Shown here piece by piece: positions 17,905 to 31,947 of a stretch of 64,000 nucleotides of DNA (position 1 is the stretch's first letter; every line of letters starts with the position of its first letter). Source of the stretch: Knoellia sinensis KCTC 19936 (GTDB lineage Bacteria; Actinomycetota; Actinomycetes; Actinomycetales; Dermatophilaceae); assembly GCF_000768705.1 (NCBI RefSeq), contig NZ_AVPJ01000006.1, positions 62,001 through 126,000 on the forward strand, given 5' to 3'. The notes beneath the pieces are model-generated. The model was not told where the DNA came from, did no database searches, and worked only from the letters and a program-made list of their open reading frames with translations. Made by a program: the position numbers and the translations under genes.

Positions 17905-18473
17905 GTCTGCTGCGGCGACGTGGGGTGCTCGTGTTGCTGGTGATCCTGGGAGCGCTGGTGGTGGTCGTCACTGCCTCGCGCACCTGGCTCACCGGCTCGG
18001 TGGACGATGTCGTGCTGGGGGCGCGCTCGGTCGACGCGACCGGAGCCGAGTCCGCCAGCGGCATGGTTGCCCTGGCTCTCGTCGTCGTGGCGGGAGCCGT
18101 GGCCTCGGCAACCGCCGGTCCGCGGGTCCGTCTGGTGGCGCTCGTCCTCACGGGCTGCGCGATCCTCGCCGGACTCGTCACCGTCGCCAGGGTCGTGCTT
18201 GACCCCGAAGCCGTTCTGGGGCCGATCGCCGCCGCCGCGGCGGGTCGGACCGGGTCTCTCGAGACCCATGCATCCGTGGCGATCTGGCCGTGGATCGCGA
18301 TGCTCGGGTTCGCCCTCGCGGGGAGTGCCGTGGCCGGTCTCGCGGGAGCCAAGAAGGCAGCGACCGGACTGTCGCCGCGCTACGAGGCTCCGGGGCGCAC
18401 GCCCGAGAGTGACTGGGATCAGCTCAGTGCGGGCGAAGACCCCACCGATGTGGGCCCGCCGCCGCGCACCTGA
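17901..18473 (+). CDS. Trp-operon-associated membrane protein (TIGR02234)
   Basis: 190 residues with four transmembrane helices (about 9-27, 54-73, 80-100 and 135-155). Between helices 1 and 2 is an extracytoplasmic loop. This family is found next to trpE in actinobacterial trp operons, which is where it sits here, but its role is unknown. The start overlaps the trpE stop (ATGA). The C-terminal tail is hydrophilic and cytoplasmic. Confidence 0.8.
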   Translation: MSLLRRRGVLVLLVILGALVVVVTASRTWLTGSVDDVVLGARSVDATGAESASGMVALALVVVAGAVASATAGPRVRLVALVLTGCAILAGLVTVARVVLDPEAVLGPIAAAAAGRTGSLETHASVAIWPWIAMLGFALAGSAVAGLAGAKKAATGLSPRYEAPGRTPESDWDQLSAGEDPTDVGPPPRT

Positions 18474-18514
18474 CACAATGACGCGCGAACACACATCTCT
18501 TCGGGAGGCATCTC

Positions 18515-18748
18515 ATGGCTGAGCACGACGACGACAACCACGGCAACAGCCTCGCGGCCTGGGTCATGGTCGGCATCGTTCTCGTCGCCACGGCAGTCAT
18601 GTCCCTCGCGGTTGCGTTCCCCAACGTGCCGCTGTTCATCGGCGGCGTGGTGCTGGCCATCGTCGGCCTCGTCGCGGGCAAGGTGCTCGCGCTCGCCGGT
18701 TATGGGGTCAACGGCGCGGTGGCGCGCCGTGACGCCAACCTCTCCTGA
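18515..18748 (+). CDS. HGxxPAAW-motif small membrane protein
   Basis: 77 residues with two transmembrane helices (about 16-36 and 40-62) and the N-terminal signature HGNSLAAW, a variant of HGxxPAAW in which Leu replaces Pro. These small proteins typically sit between trpE and trpC in actinobacteria; function unknown. A clear ribosome-binding site CGGGAGG precedes the ATG. It lies 12 bases before trpC. Confidence 0.8.
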   Translation: MAEHDDDNHGNSLAAWVMVGIVLVATAVMSLAVAFPNVPLFIGGVVLAIVGLVAGKVLALAGYGVNGAVARRDANLS

Positions 18749-18760
18749 GTCGACGCCCTG

Positions 18761-19567
18761 ATGACCACCGTGCTCGACGCCATCGTCGCCGGTGTCCGGG
18801 AGGACCTGGCCGTCCGCGCCGAGCAGGTGAGTCTGGCCGACCTCGAGCGTCGGGTCGCTGACGCTGCCGCGCCCATCGATGCCGAGGCCCTCCTGCGTGC
18901 CGACGGGCTCTCCCTCATCGCCGAGGTCAAGAGGGCCAGTCCGAGCAAGGGTGCCCTCGCCGAGATCCCCGATCCTGCGTCGCTCGCCGTGGCCTACGCC
19001 GACGCCGGGGCCACGGCCATCAGCGTTCTCACCGAGGGTCGTCGCTTCAACGGCAGCCTCGATGACCTGGACGCGGTGCGTGAGGCGGTGACCATCCCGG
19101 TCCTGCGCAAGGACTTCATGGTCACCGACTACCAACTCTGGGAGGCGCGCGCGCACGGCGCCGACATCATCCTCCTCATCGTGGCGTCGCTCACCGACGA
19201 CGAATTGGTGCGCATGCACACACTGGCCCATGACCTCGGTATGACAGCGCTGGTCGAGGTGCACGACGAAGGCGAGACCCAGCGAGCGGTGGACGCGGGC
19301 GCCCGCGTCATCGGCGTGAACGCCCGCAACCTCAAGACGCTCGAGGTGCACGCGGACACGTTCTCCCGCCTCGTGCCGCTGATCCCACCGGGGATCGTCA
19401 CCGTGGCAGAGTCGGGCATCTCCGGCGCCGATGACGCACGGATGTATGCCGCGCAGGGTGCCGACGCCGTGCTCGTCGGTGAGGCTCTCGTGCGGGGCGC
19501 GGACACGAGCGCCATGGTGCGTAGCATCGTGGCTGCAGGCGCGCGCACAGAGCCGGAGCACGCGTGA
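18761..19567 (+). CDS. trpC: Indole-3-glycerol phosphate synthase
   Basis: Ring closure step in tryptophan synthesis. 268-residue TIM barrel. Catalytic residues are visible in [14 protein letters not shown] (Glu and Lys, about 50-63), PVLRKDFMV (Lys, about 112-120), and the later loops [14 protein letters not shown] and [10 protein letters not shown]. Length and motif order are normal. Stop overlaps the trpB start (GTGA), so the two are translationally coupled. Confidence 0.96.
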   Translation: MTTVLDAIVAGVREDLAVRAEQVSLADLERRVADAAAPIDAEALLRADGLSLIAEVKRASPSKGALAEIPDPASLAVAYADAGATAISVLTEGRRFNGSLDDLDAVREAVTIPVLRKDFMVTDYQLWEARAHGADIILLIVASLTDDELVRMHTLAHDLGMTALVEVHDEGETQRAVDAGARVIGVNARNLKTLEVHADTFSRLVPLIPPGIVTVAESGISGADDARMYAAQGADAVLVGEALVRGADTSAMVRSIVAAGARTEPEHA

Positions 19568-20943
19568 CAACCGGTCGTTTCGGGGAGTTCGGAGGCCGCT
19601 ACGTCCCCGAGGCGCTCATTCCCGCGCTCGAAGAGCTCGATGCGGCGCGTCTGGCGGCCATGCAGGACCCGGTGTTCCTCGCCGAGCTCGAGCAGCTGCA
19701 CCGGACCTATACGGGTCGGCCGAGCATCATCACGGAGGTGCCCCGCTTCGCTGCCCATGCCGGTGGGGCACGCATCATCCTCAAGCGCGAGGACCTCAAC
19801 CACACCGGTTCGCACAAGATCAACAACGTCATCGCTCAGGCGCTGCTGACCAAGCGCATGGGCAAGACGCGCGTCATCGCCGAGACAGGGGCGGGCCAGC
19901 ACGGCGTCGCCACGGCGACAGCGGCAGCACTCATGGGCCTCGAATGCCGGGTCTACATGGGCAAGGTCGACACCGAGCGCCAGGCCCTCAACGTCGCGCG
20001 CATGCGGATGCTCGGCGCCGAAGTCGTTGCCGTCGAGCAGGGGAGCGCCACGCTCAAGGACGCCATCAACGAGGCGCTACGCGACTGGGTCACCAATGTC
20101 GAGCACACCCACTACCTCATCGGCACGGTGACCGGGCCGCACCCGTTCCCCGAGATGGTGCGTGACTTCCACCGGATCATCGGAGTCGAGGCCCGCGCGC
20201 AGGTCCTGGAGCTGACCGGTCGACTGCCCGACGCGGTCGTCGCGTGCGTCGGTGGCGGCTCGAACGCCATGGGCATCTTCCATCGCTTCATCGAGGATGA
20301 CGGTGTGCGCCTGGTGGGCGTGGAGGCCGGGGGAGAAGGCCTCGACGGTCGGCACGCGGCGCGATTCGCCACTGCCGTGCCCGGGGTGCTCCACGGCGCA
20401 ATGAGCTACCTCATGCAGGACGAGGACGGCCAGACCGTCGAGTCCCACTCCGTCTCGGCCGGACTCGACTACCCGAGCGTCGGCCCTGAGCATTCCTTCC
20501 TGCGCGACACCGGACGTGCGGACTACATCTTCGCGACCGACGAGCAGGCCATGGAGGCGTTCTCGATCCTGTGCCGAACCGAGGGCATCATCCCGGCGCT
20601 CGAGTCAGCGCACGCGCTCGCCGGAGCACTCGTCCTCGGGCGCGAGCTGGGGCCGGACGCGATCATTCTCGTGAACCTCTCCGGCCGCGGCGACAAGGAC
20701 ATGCACACCGCAGCTGAGTGGTTTGGCCTCGTCGACGAAGGCCCGGAGGCAACGGGCGAGGAACGAGGGAGGCCCGAAGGGTCGAGGAGCAAGGCCCAAC
20801 AGAGTGGCCTCGTCGACGAAGGCCCGGAGGCAACGGGCGAGGAACGAGGGAGGCCCGAAGGGTCGAGGAGCAAGGCCCAACAGAGTGGCCTCGTCGACGA
20901 AAGCCCTGAGGACTCGAGCGAGTCCGGTGGTTCGCATGGCTGA
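19564..20943 (+). CDS. trpB: Tryptophan synthase beta chain with a repeat-derived C-terminal tail
   Basis: PLP enzyme that joins indole and serine. 459 residues, against about 400 for most TrpB. Core motifs are normal: [14 protein letters not shown], the PLP lysine in HTGSHKINN (about 83), [11 protein letters not shown], and the PLP phosphate loop [10 protein letters not shown]. The true domain ends near residue 387 with [14 protein letters not shown]. Beyond it lie two exact 27-residue repeats and a third partial copy, rich in Glu, Gly, Arg and Ser, which are encoded by an 81-bp DNA tandem repeat. The tail is probably disordered and functionally neutral. The stop overlaps trpA by 8 bases. 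Confidence 0.95.
   Translation: MTTGRFGEFGGRYVPEALIPALEELDAARLAAMQDPVFLAELEQLHRTYTGRPSIITEVPRFAAHAGGARIILKREDLNHTGSHKINNVIAQALLTKRMGKTRVIAETGAGQHGVATATAAALMGLECRVYMGKVDTERQALNVARMRMLGAEVVAVEQGSATLKDAINEALRDWVTNVEHTHYLIGTVTGPHPFPEMVRDFHRIIGVEARAQVLELTGRLPDAVVACVGGGSNAMGIFHRFIEDDGVRLVGVEAGGEGLDGRHAARFATAVPGVLHGAMSYLMQDEDGQTVESHSVSAGLDYPSVGPEHSFLRDTGRADYIFATDEQAMEAFSILCRTEGIIPALESAHALAGALVLGRELGPDAIILVNLSGRGDKDMHTAAEWFGLVDEGPEATGEERGRPEGSRSKAQQSGLVDEGPEATGEERGRPEGSRSKAQQSGLVDESPEDSSESGGSHG
20725..20901 (+). repeat. 81-bp tandem repeat inside trpB
   Basis: Unit 1 at 20725-20805 and unit 2 at 20806-20886 are identical over 81 bases; a third copy begins at 20887 and diverges after 15 bases. Each unit starts GGCCTCGTCGACGAA, a near-palindrome centred on GTCGAC. 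The repeat is in frame and has no stop codon in this frame. It looks like an inserted, then duplicated, small genomic element. Confidence 0.93.
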
Positions 20944-21751
20944 GCGCAACCTCGGGGTCGCCGACGTCCTCGCGCGGTGCAAGGCCGAGGGCCGTGCGGC
21001 TCTGATCGGCTACCTGCCGGTGGGCTTCCCCGACGTCGAGGGTTCCATTCGCGCCATGGTCGCCATGGTCGAGTCAGGGGTCGACATCGTCGAGGTGGGG
21101 CTCCCGTACTCCGACCCGCTCATGGACGGGCCCGTGATCCAGCATGCGGTCGAGGCCGCTCTGAGCGGGGGCACGCACGTCGTCGATGGATTCCGGGCAA
21201 CCCAGGCGGTCCGCGACGCCGGGGCGCCGGCTCTGGTCATGAGCTACTGGAACCTCATCCTCCGCAGGGGCGTCGATCGCTACGCCGCGGAGCTGGCGGC
21301 CGCGGGGGGCGCCGGACTGATCACGCCAGACCTCATCCCCGACGAGGCCGACGACTGGATCGCCGCGAGCGAACGCGAGGGCCTCGACCGGGTCTTCCTC
21401 GTCGCACCGAGTTCCACGCAGGAGCGTCTGGAGCGGGTGACCAGCGCGACCCGCGGATTCGTCTACGCCGCGTCCACGATGGGCGTGACCGGGGAGCGAT
21501 CGACCGTGGGCTCGGCGGCACGTGATCTCGTCGCCAGGACCAAGGCGGTGACCGACCTCCCGGTGTGCGTCGGGTTGGGCGTGTCCAACGGGGACCAGGC
21601 TGCTGAGCTCGCTCAGTACGCCGATGGAGTGATCGTGGGGACCGCCCTTGTTCGTGCCCTCGGCGGTGACGGGGAACTCGGACACCGCATCGACACGTTG
21701 CGCGAGTTGACGACTGATCTGGCCAGGGGAGTGAGGGAAGCAGCGCGGTGA
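20936..21751 (+). CDS. trpA: Tryptophan synthase alpha chain
   Basis: Splits indole-3-glycerol phosphate to indole, channelled to TrpB. 271 residues. Catalytic acids sit in [14 protein letters not shown] (Tyr/Pro region) and [20 protein letters not shown] (Glu and Asp). The phosphate loop is [21 protein letters not shown], here only partly quoted. The ATG lies 5 bases before the trpB stop, within the end of the repeat tail. An in-frame open region upstream is a second-frame reading of that repeat and is not part of TrpA. Confidence 0.95.
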   Translation: MAERNLGVADVLARCKAEGRAALIGYLPVGFPDVEGSIRAMVAMVESGVDIVEVGLPYSDPLMDGPVIQHAVEAALSGGTHVVDGFRATQAVRDAGAPALVMSYWNLILRRGVDRYAAELAAAGGAGLITPDLIPDEADDWIAASEREGLDRVFLVAPSSTQERLERVTSATRGFVYAASTMGVTGERSTVGSAARDLVARTKAVTDLPVCVGLGVSNGDQAAELAQYADGVIVGTALVRALGGDGELGHRIDTLRELTTDLARGVREAAR

Positions 21752-21782
21752 GCACGACTGAGGCTGCTTCGGCGGCGGCGCA

Positions 21783-22553
21783 GTGAACTCTCACGAGGCA
21801 TCGCCCCAGCCTCGAACCCCGGAGGCACCTGTGCCGGCGCAGACCCGAGGTGGTGGGAGCGTCACGCCCATCGTCGTCGGCGCGGCCGTGGCGATCCTTG
21901 CCATCGTTGCCGTGGTGGCAGGCGTCGTCATCAACGGCAGGACCGCGCAGGAGGGTGCCGGCTCGAGCACGGCGGTCCCCGCGGCTGCCGGCGGGATGGG
22001 TGAAGGCTTCGTCGCCAACGCGGATGTGAAGCTGCTCGCCGGGGCGCCCACCCTCGACATCTACGAGGACTTCCAATGTCCCGCGTGCGCCGAGTTCGAG
22101 CAGGTCATGGGGGCCACGATTCGGGACCTCGCCGCCCAGGGCAGGATCAAACTCGTCTATCACCTGAAGACCATCATCGACGCGAACGTCGGGGTCGAAC
22201 ACTCGCTCATGATGGGCAATGCCGCCATCTGCGCGGCCGACGCCGGGAAGTTCCAGGCCTTCCATGACGAGGTCTTCGCCCATGTTCCCGCCCAGACGGG
22301 CCAGGGCTGGTCAGCCGCCCAGACGAAGGCCTTCGCCGTGAACGCAGGCGTGTCCGGCGAGGCGCTGGAGGCCTGGACCGCGTGCGTCGACGAGCGGACC
22401 TACGCCACCTACGTCGAGTCCACGGAGGAGGCCTCCGCGAAGGCGGGCATCAACGGCACCCCTACGGTGCTCCTTGCGGGCGAGAAGGTCGACTTCACCC
22501 AAGTGAGCACCGCCGCGGCGCTCGTCCAGGCCATCGAAGGAGCCACGAAGTGA
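21783..22553 (+). CDS. Membrane-anchored DsbA-like thioredoxin-fold protein
   Basis: 256 residues. A proline-rich cytoplasmic N terminus (about 1-28) is followed by one transmembrane helix (about 31-54), a linker, and an extracytoplasmic thioredoxin-fold domain. The active site is FQCPACAEFE (CPAC, about 97-103) and the cis-proline loop is INGTPTVLLAG (about 223-233). It probably makes or isomerises disulfides in exported proteins, as for actinobacterial DsbA/MdbA proteins. GTG start. The stop overlaps the lgt start (GTGA). Confidence 0.88.
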   Translation: MNSHEASPQPRTPEAPVPAQTRGGGSVTPIVVGAAVAILAIVAVVAGVVINGRTAQEGAGSSTAVPAAAGGMGEGFVANADVKLLAGAPTLDIYEDFQCPACAEFEQVMGATIRDLAAQGRIKLVYHLKTIIDANVGVEHSLMMGNAAICAADAGKFQAFHDEVFAHVPAQTGQGWSAAQTKAFAVNAGVSGEALEAWTACVDERTYATYVESTEEASAKAGINGTPTVLLAGEKVDFTQVSTAAALVQAIEGATK

Positions 22554-23398
22554 TCCCTGCAGTCATCCCCAGCCCGACGGCCGGCGTCCTCCACCTGGGG
22601 CCACTCCCCATCAGGGGCTATGCGCTGTGCATCCTGCTGGGCATCGTCGTCGCCGTCTGGCTCACGGACCGCAGGCTGCGCCAACGCGGAGGTGAGCCGG
22701 GTCAGGCACTGGACGTCGCGGCATACGCCGTCGTGGCAGGCATCATCGGTGGCCGGATCTATCACGTCATCACGACCCCGGATCCCTACTGGGGTCCCGA
22801 AGGAAACCCGGTCGACGCCCTCAAGATCTGGGAGGGAGGTCTTGGCATCTGGGGAGCGATCGCCCTGGGAGCGCTGGGCGCATGGATCGGCTGCCGTCGC
22901 ACCGGAGTGAACTTCCTCGACTTCGCCGATGCAGCCGCCCCCGGGGTCGCCATCGCGCAGGGGATCGGGCGGTGGGGGAACTGGTTCAACAACGAGTTGT
23001 ACGGCGAGCCCACCGACGTTCCCTGGGCGCTCGAGATTCACCAGTGGGACAACGCCGCCGGCCGCGCGGTGGTCGAGAACGGGGAGCCGGTCGTGCTCGG
23101 CACGTTCCACCCCACCTTCCTCTACGAATCCCTGTTCGTCCTGTTGCTCGCAGCCCTCCTGCTCCTGGTCGACCGGCGATGGAACCTCGCCCGCGGTCAG
23201 CTCTTCGGGCTCTACGTCGCCGGCTACCCGATCGGGCGGATCATCATCGAGAAGATGCGGACTGACGAGGCCGAACTGATCCTTGGCCAGCGACTCAACG
23301 TGTGGACCAGCATCATCGTCTTCCTCATCGGTGTGGGCATCGTCCTCCACACCCGGCGGAGGGCTCAGCGGACGGCTTCGCAACCATCCACGATGTGA
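22550..23398 (+). CDS. lgt: Prolipoprotein diacylglyceryl transferase
   Basis: Attaches diacylglycerol to the lipobox Cys of lipoproteins in the membrane. 282 residues and about 7 transmembrane helices. Family signatures: LPIRGYALCILLG (about 20-32), GGRIYHVITTPDPYW (about 66-80) and GIGRWGNWFNNELYG (about 140-154), which includes the essential Arg and Asn residues. GTG start coupled to the DsbA-like gene. Gene order trpA-dsbA-like-lgt-gltB is common in actinobacteria. Confidence 0.95.
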   Translation: MIPAVIPSPTAGVLHLGPLPIRGYALCILLGIVVAVWLTDRRLRQRGGEPGQALDVAAYAVVAGIIGGRIYHVITTPDPYWGPEGNPVDALKIWEGGLGIWGAIALGALGAWIGCRRTGVNFLDFADAAAPGVAIAQGIGRWGNWFNNELYGEPTDVPWALEIHQWDNAAGRAVVENGEPVVLGTFHPTFLYESLFVLLLAALLLLVDRRWNLARGQLFGLYVAGYPIGRIIIEKMRTDEAELILGQRLNVWTSIIVFLIGVGIVLHTRRRAQRTASQPSTM

Positions 23399-23433
23399 GA
23401 TATGTCCGCTCGCATTGCAAGACGCGCGTGGGA

Positions 23434-23439
23434 TAGCAT
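23434..23439 (+). promoter_or_regulatory. Possible -10 box for gltB
   Basis: TAGCAT lies in the 139-base gap between lgt and gltB, about 100 bases before the gltB GTG. No convincing -35 is visible, and I see no other signal in the gap. Confidence 0.25.
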
Positions 23440-23537
23440 CCCTCGCAACGTGGCCAGTGCTGTCCGCGTCCGAAGACCTTCCCGTGCCCGGAATCCCTGA
23501 GTTCCCGGCCCCCGACTCCTGAGGACGGTGACCCGAC

Positions 23538-28074
<4,537 letters not shown>

Positions 28075-28082
<8 letters not shown>

Positions 28083-29535
28083 TCCCCAAGGCTTTCTCAA
28101 GAACCGCGAGCGCGAGCTCCCGGCCCGTCGTCCCGTCCCGGTCCGCATCAAGGACTGGCGCGAGGTCTACGAGGAGCAGGAGCTCGGCCAGCTCCAGCAG
28201 CAGGCTGGTCGCTGCATGGACTGCGGCATTCCCTTCTGTCACAGCGGTTGCCCGCTCGGGAACCTCATCCCCGAGTGGAACGACCTCGCGTGGCGCGGTG
28301 ACTGGCGCACGGCCATCGAGCGACTGCACGCCACGAACAACTTCCCGGAGTTCACTGGTCGGCTGTGTCCGGCTCCGTGTGAGACGGCCTGCGTCCTGGG
28401 CATCAACCAGCCAGCCGTGACGATCAAGCAGGTCGAGGTCACGACGATCGAAAAGGCCTTCGCCGACGGCGGTGTCGCACCTCGCCCACCGGAGCGACTG
28501 TCGGGCAAGACCGTGGCGGTCGTGGGCTCGGGTCCGGCCGGTCTGGCTGCTGCCCAGCAGCTCACGCGTGCCGGCCACACCGTGGCCGTCTACGAGAAGG
28601 CAGACCGGCCCGGCGGCCTCCTGCGCTATGGCATCCCCGAGTTCAAGATGGAGAAGGCGGTGCTCGACCGCCGTCTGCAGCAGATGCAGGCCGAGGGCAC
28701 CCGGTTCCGCAGCTCCGTCGACGTCGGCACGGACGTCACGTGGGAGCAGTTGCGTGCCCGCTACGACGCGGTCGTCATCGCGATGGGTGCCACCGTGCCG
28801 CGCGACCTCGACGTCCCCGGTCGCGAGGCTGACGGTGTCGTGCAGGCGATGGACTTCCTCCCTCCGGCCAACCGGGTGGCCATCGGTGAGACCGTTGACG
28901 GTCAGGTCACGGCCACCGGCAAGGACGTCATCGTCATTGGAGGCGGCGACACTGGCGCCGACTGCATCGGCACGTCACACCGTCAGGGTGCCCGGTCCGT
29001 GACGAGCCTCGAGATCATGCCGCAGCCCGGCGAGATCCGGGCCCACGGCCAACCCTGGCCGACGTACCCGATGCTCTTCCGGGTCGCCTCGGCGCACGAG
29101 GAGGGCGGCGACCGGATGTATGCCGTGAGCACCCAGGAGGTCCTCAGCGACGACGAGGGCCGGGTGAGCGGACTCCGCGTCCATGAGGTCACGCGTGGTG
29201 AGACCGGCTTCGACGCCGTCGAAGGTTCCGAGCGGGTGCTGCCGGCGCAGCTCGTCCTGCTCGCCATGGGCTTCCTCGGCCCGCAGACCGAGGCGCTCGT
29301 CTCCCAGCTCGGTGTCGAGCTGGACGAGCGGTCCAACGTGCAGCGCGGCTCGGACTACATGTCGTCGGTCCCCGGTGTTTTCGTGGCGGGCGACGCGGGT
29401 CGTGGCCAGTCGCTCATCGTCTGGGCCATCGCAGAGGGTCGCGCAGCGGCCCACCACGTCGACGCCTGGCTCTCCGGCAAGCCGTCGCGTCTCCCGCGTC
29501 CCGTCAACCCCTCGGACCGCCCTCTCACCGTGTGA
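28075..29535 (+). CDS. gltD: Glutamate synthase small subunit
   Basis: Flavoprotein that passes electrons from NADPH to GltB. 486 residues. N-terminal Fe-S cysteines are in [17 protein letters not shown] and [12 protein letters not shown] (about 43-115). The FAD site is [17 protein letters not shown] (about 147-163) and the NADPH site is [12 protein letters not shown] (about 286-297). The start at GTG 28075 overlaps the gltB stop by 8 bases; the frame upstream lies inside gltB. Confidence 0.96.
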
Positions 29536-29565
29536 GCACCGTCACGGTGCAAGCGTTCTCGCAGC

Positions 29566-29571
29566 TACGCT
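29566..29571 (+). promoter_or_regulatory. -10 box of a leaderless promoter (pyk)
   Basis: TACGCT lies 6 bases before the pyk ATG at 29578. Confidence 0.55.
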
Positions 29572-29577
29572 GAGCGC

Positions 29578-31035
29578 ATGCGTCGCGCGAAGATCGTCTG
29601 CACCCTTGGACCGGCCACGTCCAGCCCCGACCAGCTCCGCGAGCTGGTCCGTTCGGGGATGGACGTGGCCCGGTTCAACCTCTCGCACGGTGAGTTGGCG
29701 GACCACGCCCGGGTCTACATGGACGTCCGTCGGGCCAGTGACGAGACGGGTCACGCCGTGGGGATTCTCGCCGACCTCCAGGGTCCCAAGATCCGGACGG
29801 GCCGCTTCAAGGACGGCTCGGTGACGCTTGAGGAAGGCGCCCGGTTCACCATCACGAACCGCGATGTCGAGGGCACCAAGGACGAAGTGGGCACGACCTA
29901 CGCAGGGTTGCCCGCGGATGTGTCGGCGGGTGACACGATCCTGATCGACGACGGCAAGCTCAACCTCACCGTGGTGTCGGCGAACGACACCGACATCGTG
30001 TGCGAGGTGGTCGAGGGTGGGGTCCTGAGCAACAACAAGGGCATCAACGTCCCGGGTGCCGCGATGAGCGTGCCGGCCCTGTCCGAGAAGGACGAGGCGG
30101 ACCTGCGGTGGGCCCTCGACACCAAGGTCGACATGATCGCGCTCTCGTTCGTCCGCAGTGCGGCCGACCTCGAGCCGGTGCACCGGATCATGGACGAGAA
30201 GGGCGTCCGCATCCCGGTGATCGCCAAGATCGAGAAGCCTCAGGCGGTCGAGAACCTCGACGAGATCGTCCGAGCGTTCGACGGCCTCATGGTGGCGCGT
30301 GGTGACCTCGGCGTCGAGATGCCCCTCGAGGCGGTCCCGCTCGTCCAGAAGCGTGCCTGTGAGCTCGGTCGTCGGAACGCCAAGCCGGTCATCGTCGCGA
30401 CACAGGTCCTCGAGTCGATGATCAGCAACAGCCGCCCGACACGAGCCGAGGCCTCCGATGCCGCCAACGCCGTCCTCGACGGAGCTGACGCCCTCATGCT
30501 CTCGGGAGAGACGAGCATCGGGGAACATCCGATGGAGGCCGTCACGACGATGGCTCGCATCATCGAGAACATCGAGGAGCACGGCCTGGGCCGGATCCTG
30601 CCGCTCGACACCAAACCCCGCACCAAGGGCGGCGCCGTGACCGCGGCGGCTGCCGAGATCGGTGAACTCGTGGGGTGCAAGTACCTCATCACCTTCACCG
30701 TGAGTGGTGACTCGGCGCGACGCCTCGCCCGCGTGCGCCCACGGATCCCGATGTTGGCCTTCACCCCGAACCAGTGGACGCGGTCGCAGCTCGCCCTGAC
30801 GTGGGGCGTCGAGACGTTCATCACTCCGGCTGCTCGCCACACGGACCAGTTCGCAATGCAGGTAGACGAAGAGCTGCTGCGTGGCGGACGAGCCGAGGAG
30901 GGCGACCTGGTCGTCATCGTCGCCGGATCGCCGCCGGGGATACCGGGTTCCACCAACGCATTGCGTGTGCACCGGATCGGGGACGCCAAGAACCGCGTCG
31001 CCCCGGCCTACGAGGACGTCGCGGCCACCCCCTGA
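29578..31035 (+). CDS. pyk: Pyruvate kinase
   Basis: Final ATP-forming step of glycolysis. 485 residues, single-chain bacterial type. Visible signatures: [17 protein letters not shown], the substrate/metal region [20 protein letters not shown], the active-site block [19 protein letters not shown] with catalytic Lys (about 216), and ATQVLESMI. The C-terminal regulatory domain (about 350-485) has [10 protein letters not shown]. The phosphoenolpyruvate-like swivel domain seen in some bacilli is absent. Followed 60 bases later by a tRNA gene. Confidence 0.97.
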   Translation: MRRAKIVCTLGPATSSPDQLRELVRSGMDVARFNLSHGELADHARVYMDVRRASDETGHAVGILADLQGPKIRTGRFKDGSVTLEEGARFTITNRDVEGTKDEVGTTYAGLPADVSAGDTILIDDGKLNLTVVSANDTDIVCEVVEGGVLSNNKGINVPGAAMSVPALSEKDEADLRWALDTKVDMIALSFVRSAADLEPVHRIMDEKGVRIPVIAKIEKPQAVENLDEIVRAFDGLMVARGDLGVEMPLEAVPLVQKRACELGRRNAKPVIVATQVLESMISNSRPTRAEASDAANAVLDGADALMLSGETSIGEHPMEAVTTMARIIENIEEHGLGRILPLDTKPRTKGGAVTAAAAEIGELVGCKYLITFTVSGDSARRLARVRPRIPMLAFTPNQWTRSQLALTWGVETFITPAARHTDQFAMQVDEELLRGGRAEEGDLVVIVAGSPPGIPGSTNALRVHRIGDAKNRVAPAYEDVAATP

Positions 31036-31095
31036 GTCCTGGGCGGGAGCCGGCTCGGACCACTGCCGGGCCACCGTTAGACTGTCCACACCCTC

Positions 31096-31178
31096 GCCGG
31101 GGTGGTGGAATGGCAGACACGGAGCACTCAAAATGCTTTGCCCGCAAGGGCGTGCGGGTTCAAGTCCCGCCCTCGGCA
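31096..31178 (+). tRNA. tRNA-Leu, anticodon CAA
   Basis: 83-base class II tRNA. The acceptor stem GCCGGGG pairs with CCTCGGC (31171-31177), with discriminator A. The anticodon stem GAGCA/TGCTT encloses loop CTCAAAA, so the anticodon is CAA and it reads UUG. The long variable arm (TGCCCGCAAGGGCGT region) is typical of leucine tRNAs. T arm GCGGGTTCAAGTCCCGC is standard. No encoded CCA. Confidence 0.95.
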
Positions 31179-31234
31179 CGCTGCGATGTCGTGAGACTCA
31201 GCACCGCCCTCGGCGCCCTGGTGGCCTTGGCGAT

Positions 31235-31250
31235 GACGTCTCAGGACGTC
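31235..31250 (+). promoter_or_regulatory. Inverted repeat over the PdtaR-like promoter
   Basis: GACGTC occurs twice around TCAG (31235-31240, 31245-31250), directly before the -10 box TAGGCT at 31254-31259. It spans the -35/spacer region and could be an operator. Confidence 0.35.
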
Positions 31251-31253
31251 CCC

Positions 31254-31259
31254 TAGGCT
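31254..31259 (+). promoter_or_regulatory. -10 box of a leaderless promoter (response regulator)
   Basis: TAGGCT lies 6 bases before the GTG at 31266. Confidence 0.55.
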
Positions 31260-31265
31260 GAACCC

Positions 31266-31886
31266 GTGAGCACAGAGACCCCCGCGCCTGCGGCCCCAGA
31301 GAGCACGCCCGTCGCCAAGCGCATCCTCGTGGCCGAGGACGAGGCCATTATCCGTCTCGACCTGGCCGAGATGCTGGGCGAGGCGGGCTACGACGTCGTT
31401 GGACAGGCCAGCAACGGTGAACAGGCCGTCGAGTTGGCCACGGCCCTCAAGCCGGACCTCGTGATCATGGACGTCAAGATGCCCGTGCTCGACGGGATCT
31501 CCGCGGCCGAGCAGATCGGCAAGGATCGGATCTGCCCGGTCGTCATGTTGACCGCGTTCAGCCAGACCGAGCTCGTCGAGCGGGCCCGTGATGCCGGCGT
31601 CATGGCCTACATCGTCAAGCCGTTCACGGCGACCGACGTCGTGCCGGCCATCGACATCGCCATGTCGCGCTGGGGCGAGCTCAAGACGCTCGAGTCGGAG
31701 GTGGCTGACCTCGGCGAGCGCCTCGAGACCCGCAAGTCCGTGGACCGCGCCAAGGGCGTGCTCATGACGAAGCTCAAGATCACCGAGTCCGAGGCGTTCC
31801 GCTGGATCCAGAAGACCGCCATGGACCGCCGGATGGGGATGAAGGAAGTCGCCGACGCAGTCGTCGCGGGCATGGAGAAGGCCTGA
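31266..31886 (+). CDS. PdtaR-like response regulator with ANTAR RNA-binding domain
   Basis: 206 residues. The receiver domain (about 18-135) has the acidic pair in AEDEAII (about 23-29), phosphoacceptor Asp 69 in VIMDVKMP, Thr 96 and Lys 118. A short coiled coil (about 135-155) leads to the ANTAR domain (about 145-205; KGVLMTKLKITESEAFRWIQ). By family knowledge, such proteins act as phosphorylation-dependent transcription antiterminators, partnered with a PdtaS histidine kinase; no kinase gene lies in this window. The gene is the counterpart of Rv1626, which likewise lies near pyk and polA. Confidence 0.9.
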   Translation: MSTETPAPAAPESTPVAKRILVAEDEAIIRLDLAEMLGEAGYDVVGQASNGEQAVELATALKPDLVIMDVKMPVLDGISAAEQIGKDRICPVVMLTAFSQTELVERARDAGVMAYIVKPFTATDVVPAIDIAMSRWGELKTLESEVADLGERLETRKSVDRAKGVLMTKLKITESEAFRWIQKTAMDRRMGMKEVADAVVAGMEKA

Positions 31887-31911
31887 CGGTCACCACGCGC
31901 TCTCTGGACTG

Positions 31912-31943
31912 ATCCCGTATGCCGGCCGGCCGGCATACGGGAT
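31912..31943. terminator. Perfect 32-bp palindrome between convergent genes
   Basis: The arm ATCCCGTATGCCGGCC is followed immediately by its exact reverse complement, with no spacer. Each arm carries one GTATGCCG octamer. It lies between the response regulator (+, stop 31886) and DUF554 (-, stop 31948), so a bidirectional terminator is likely. Confidence 0.72.
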
Positions 31944-31947
31944 TACC

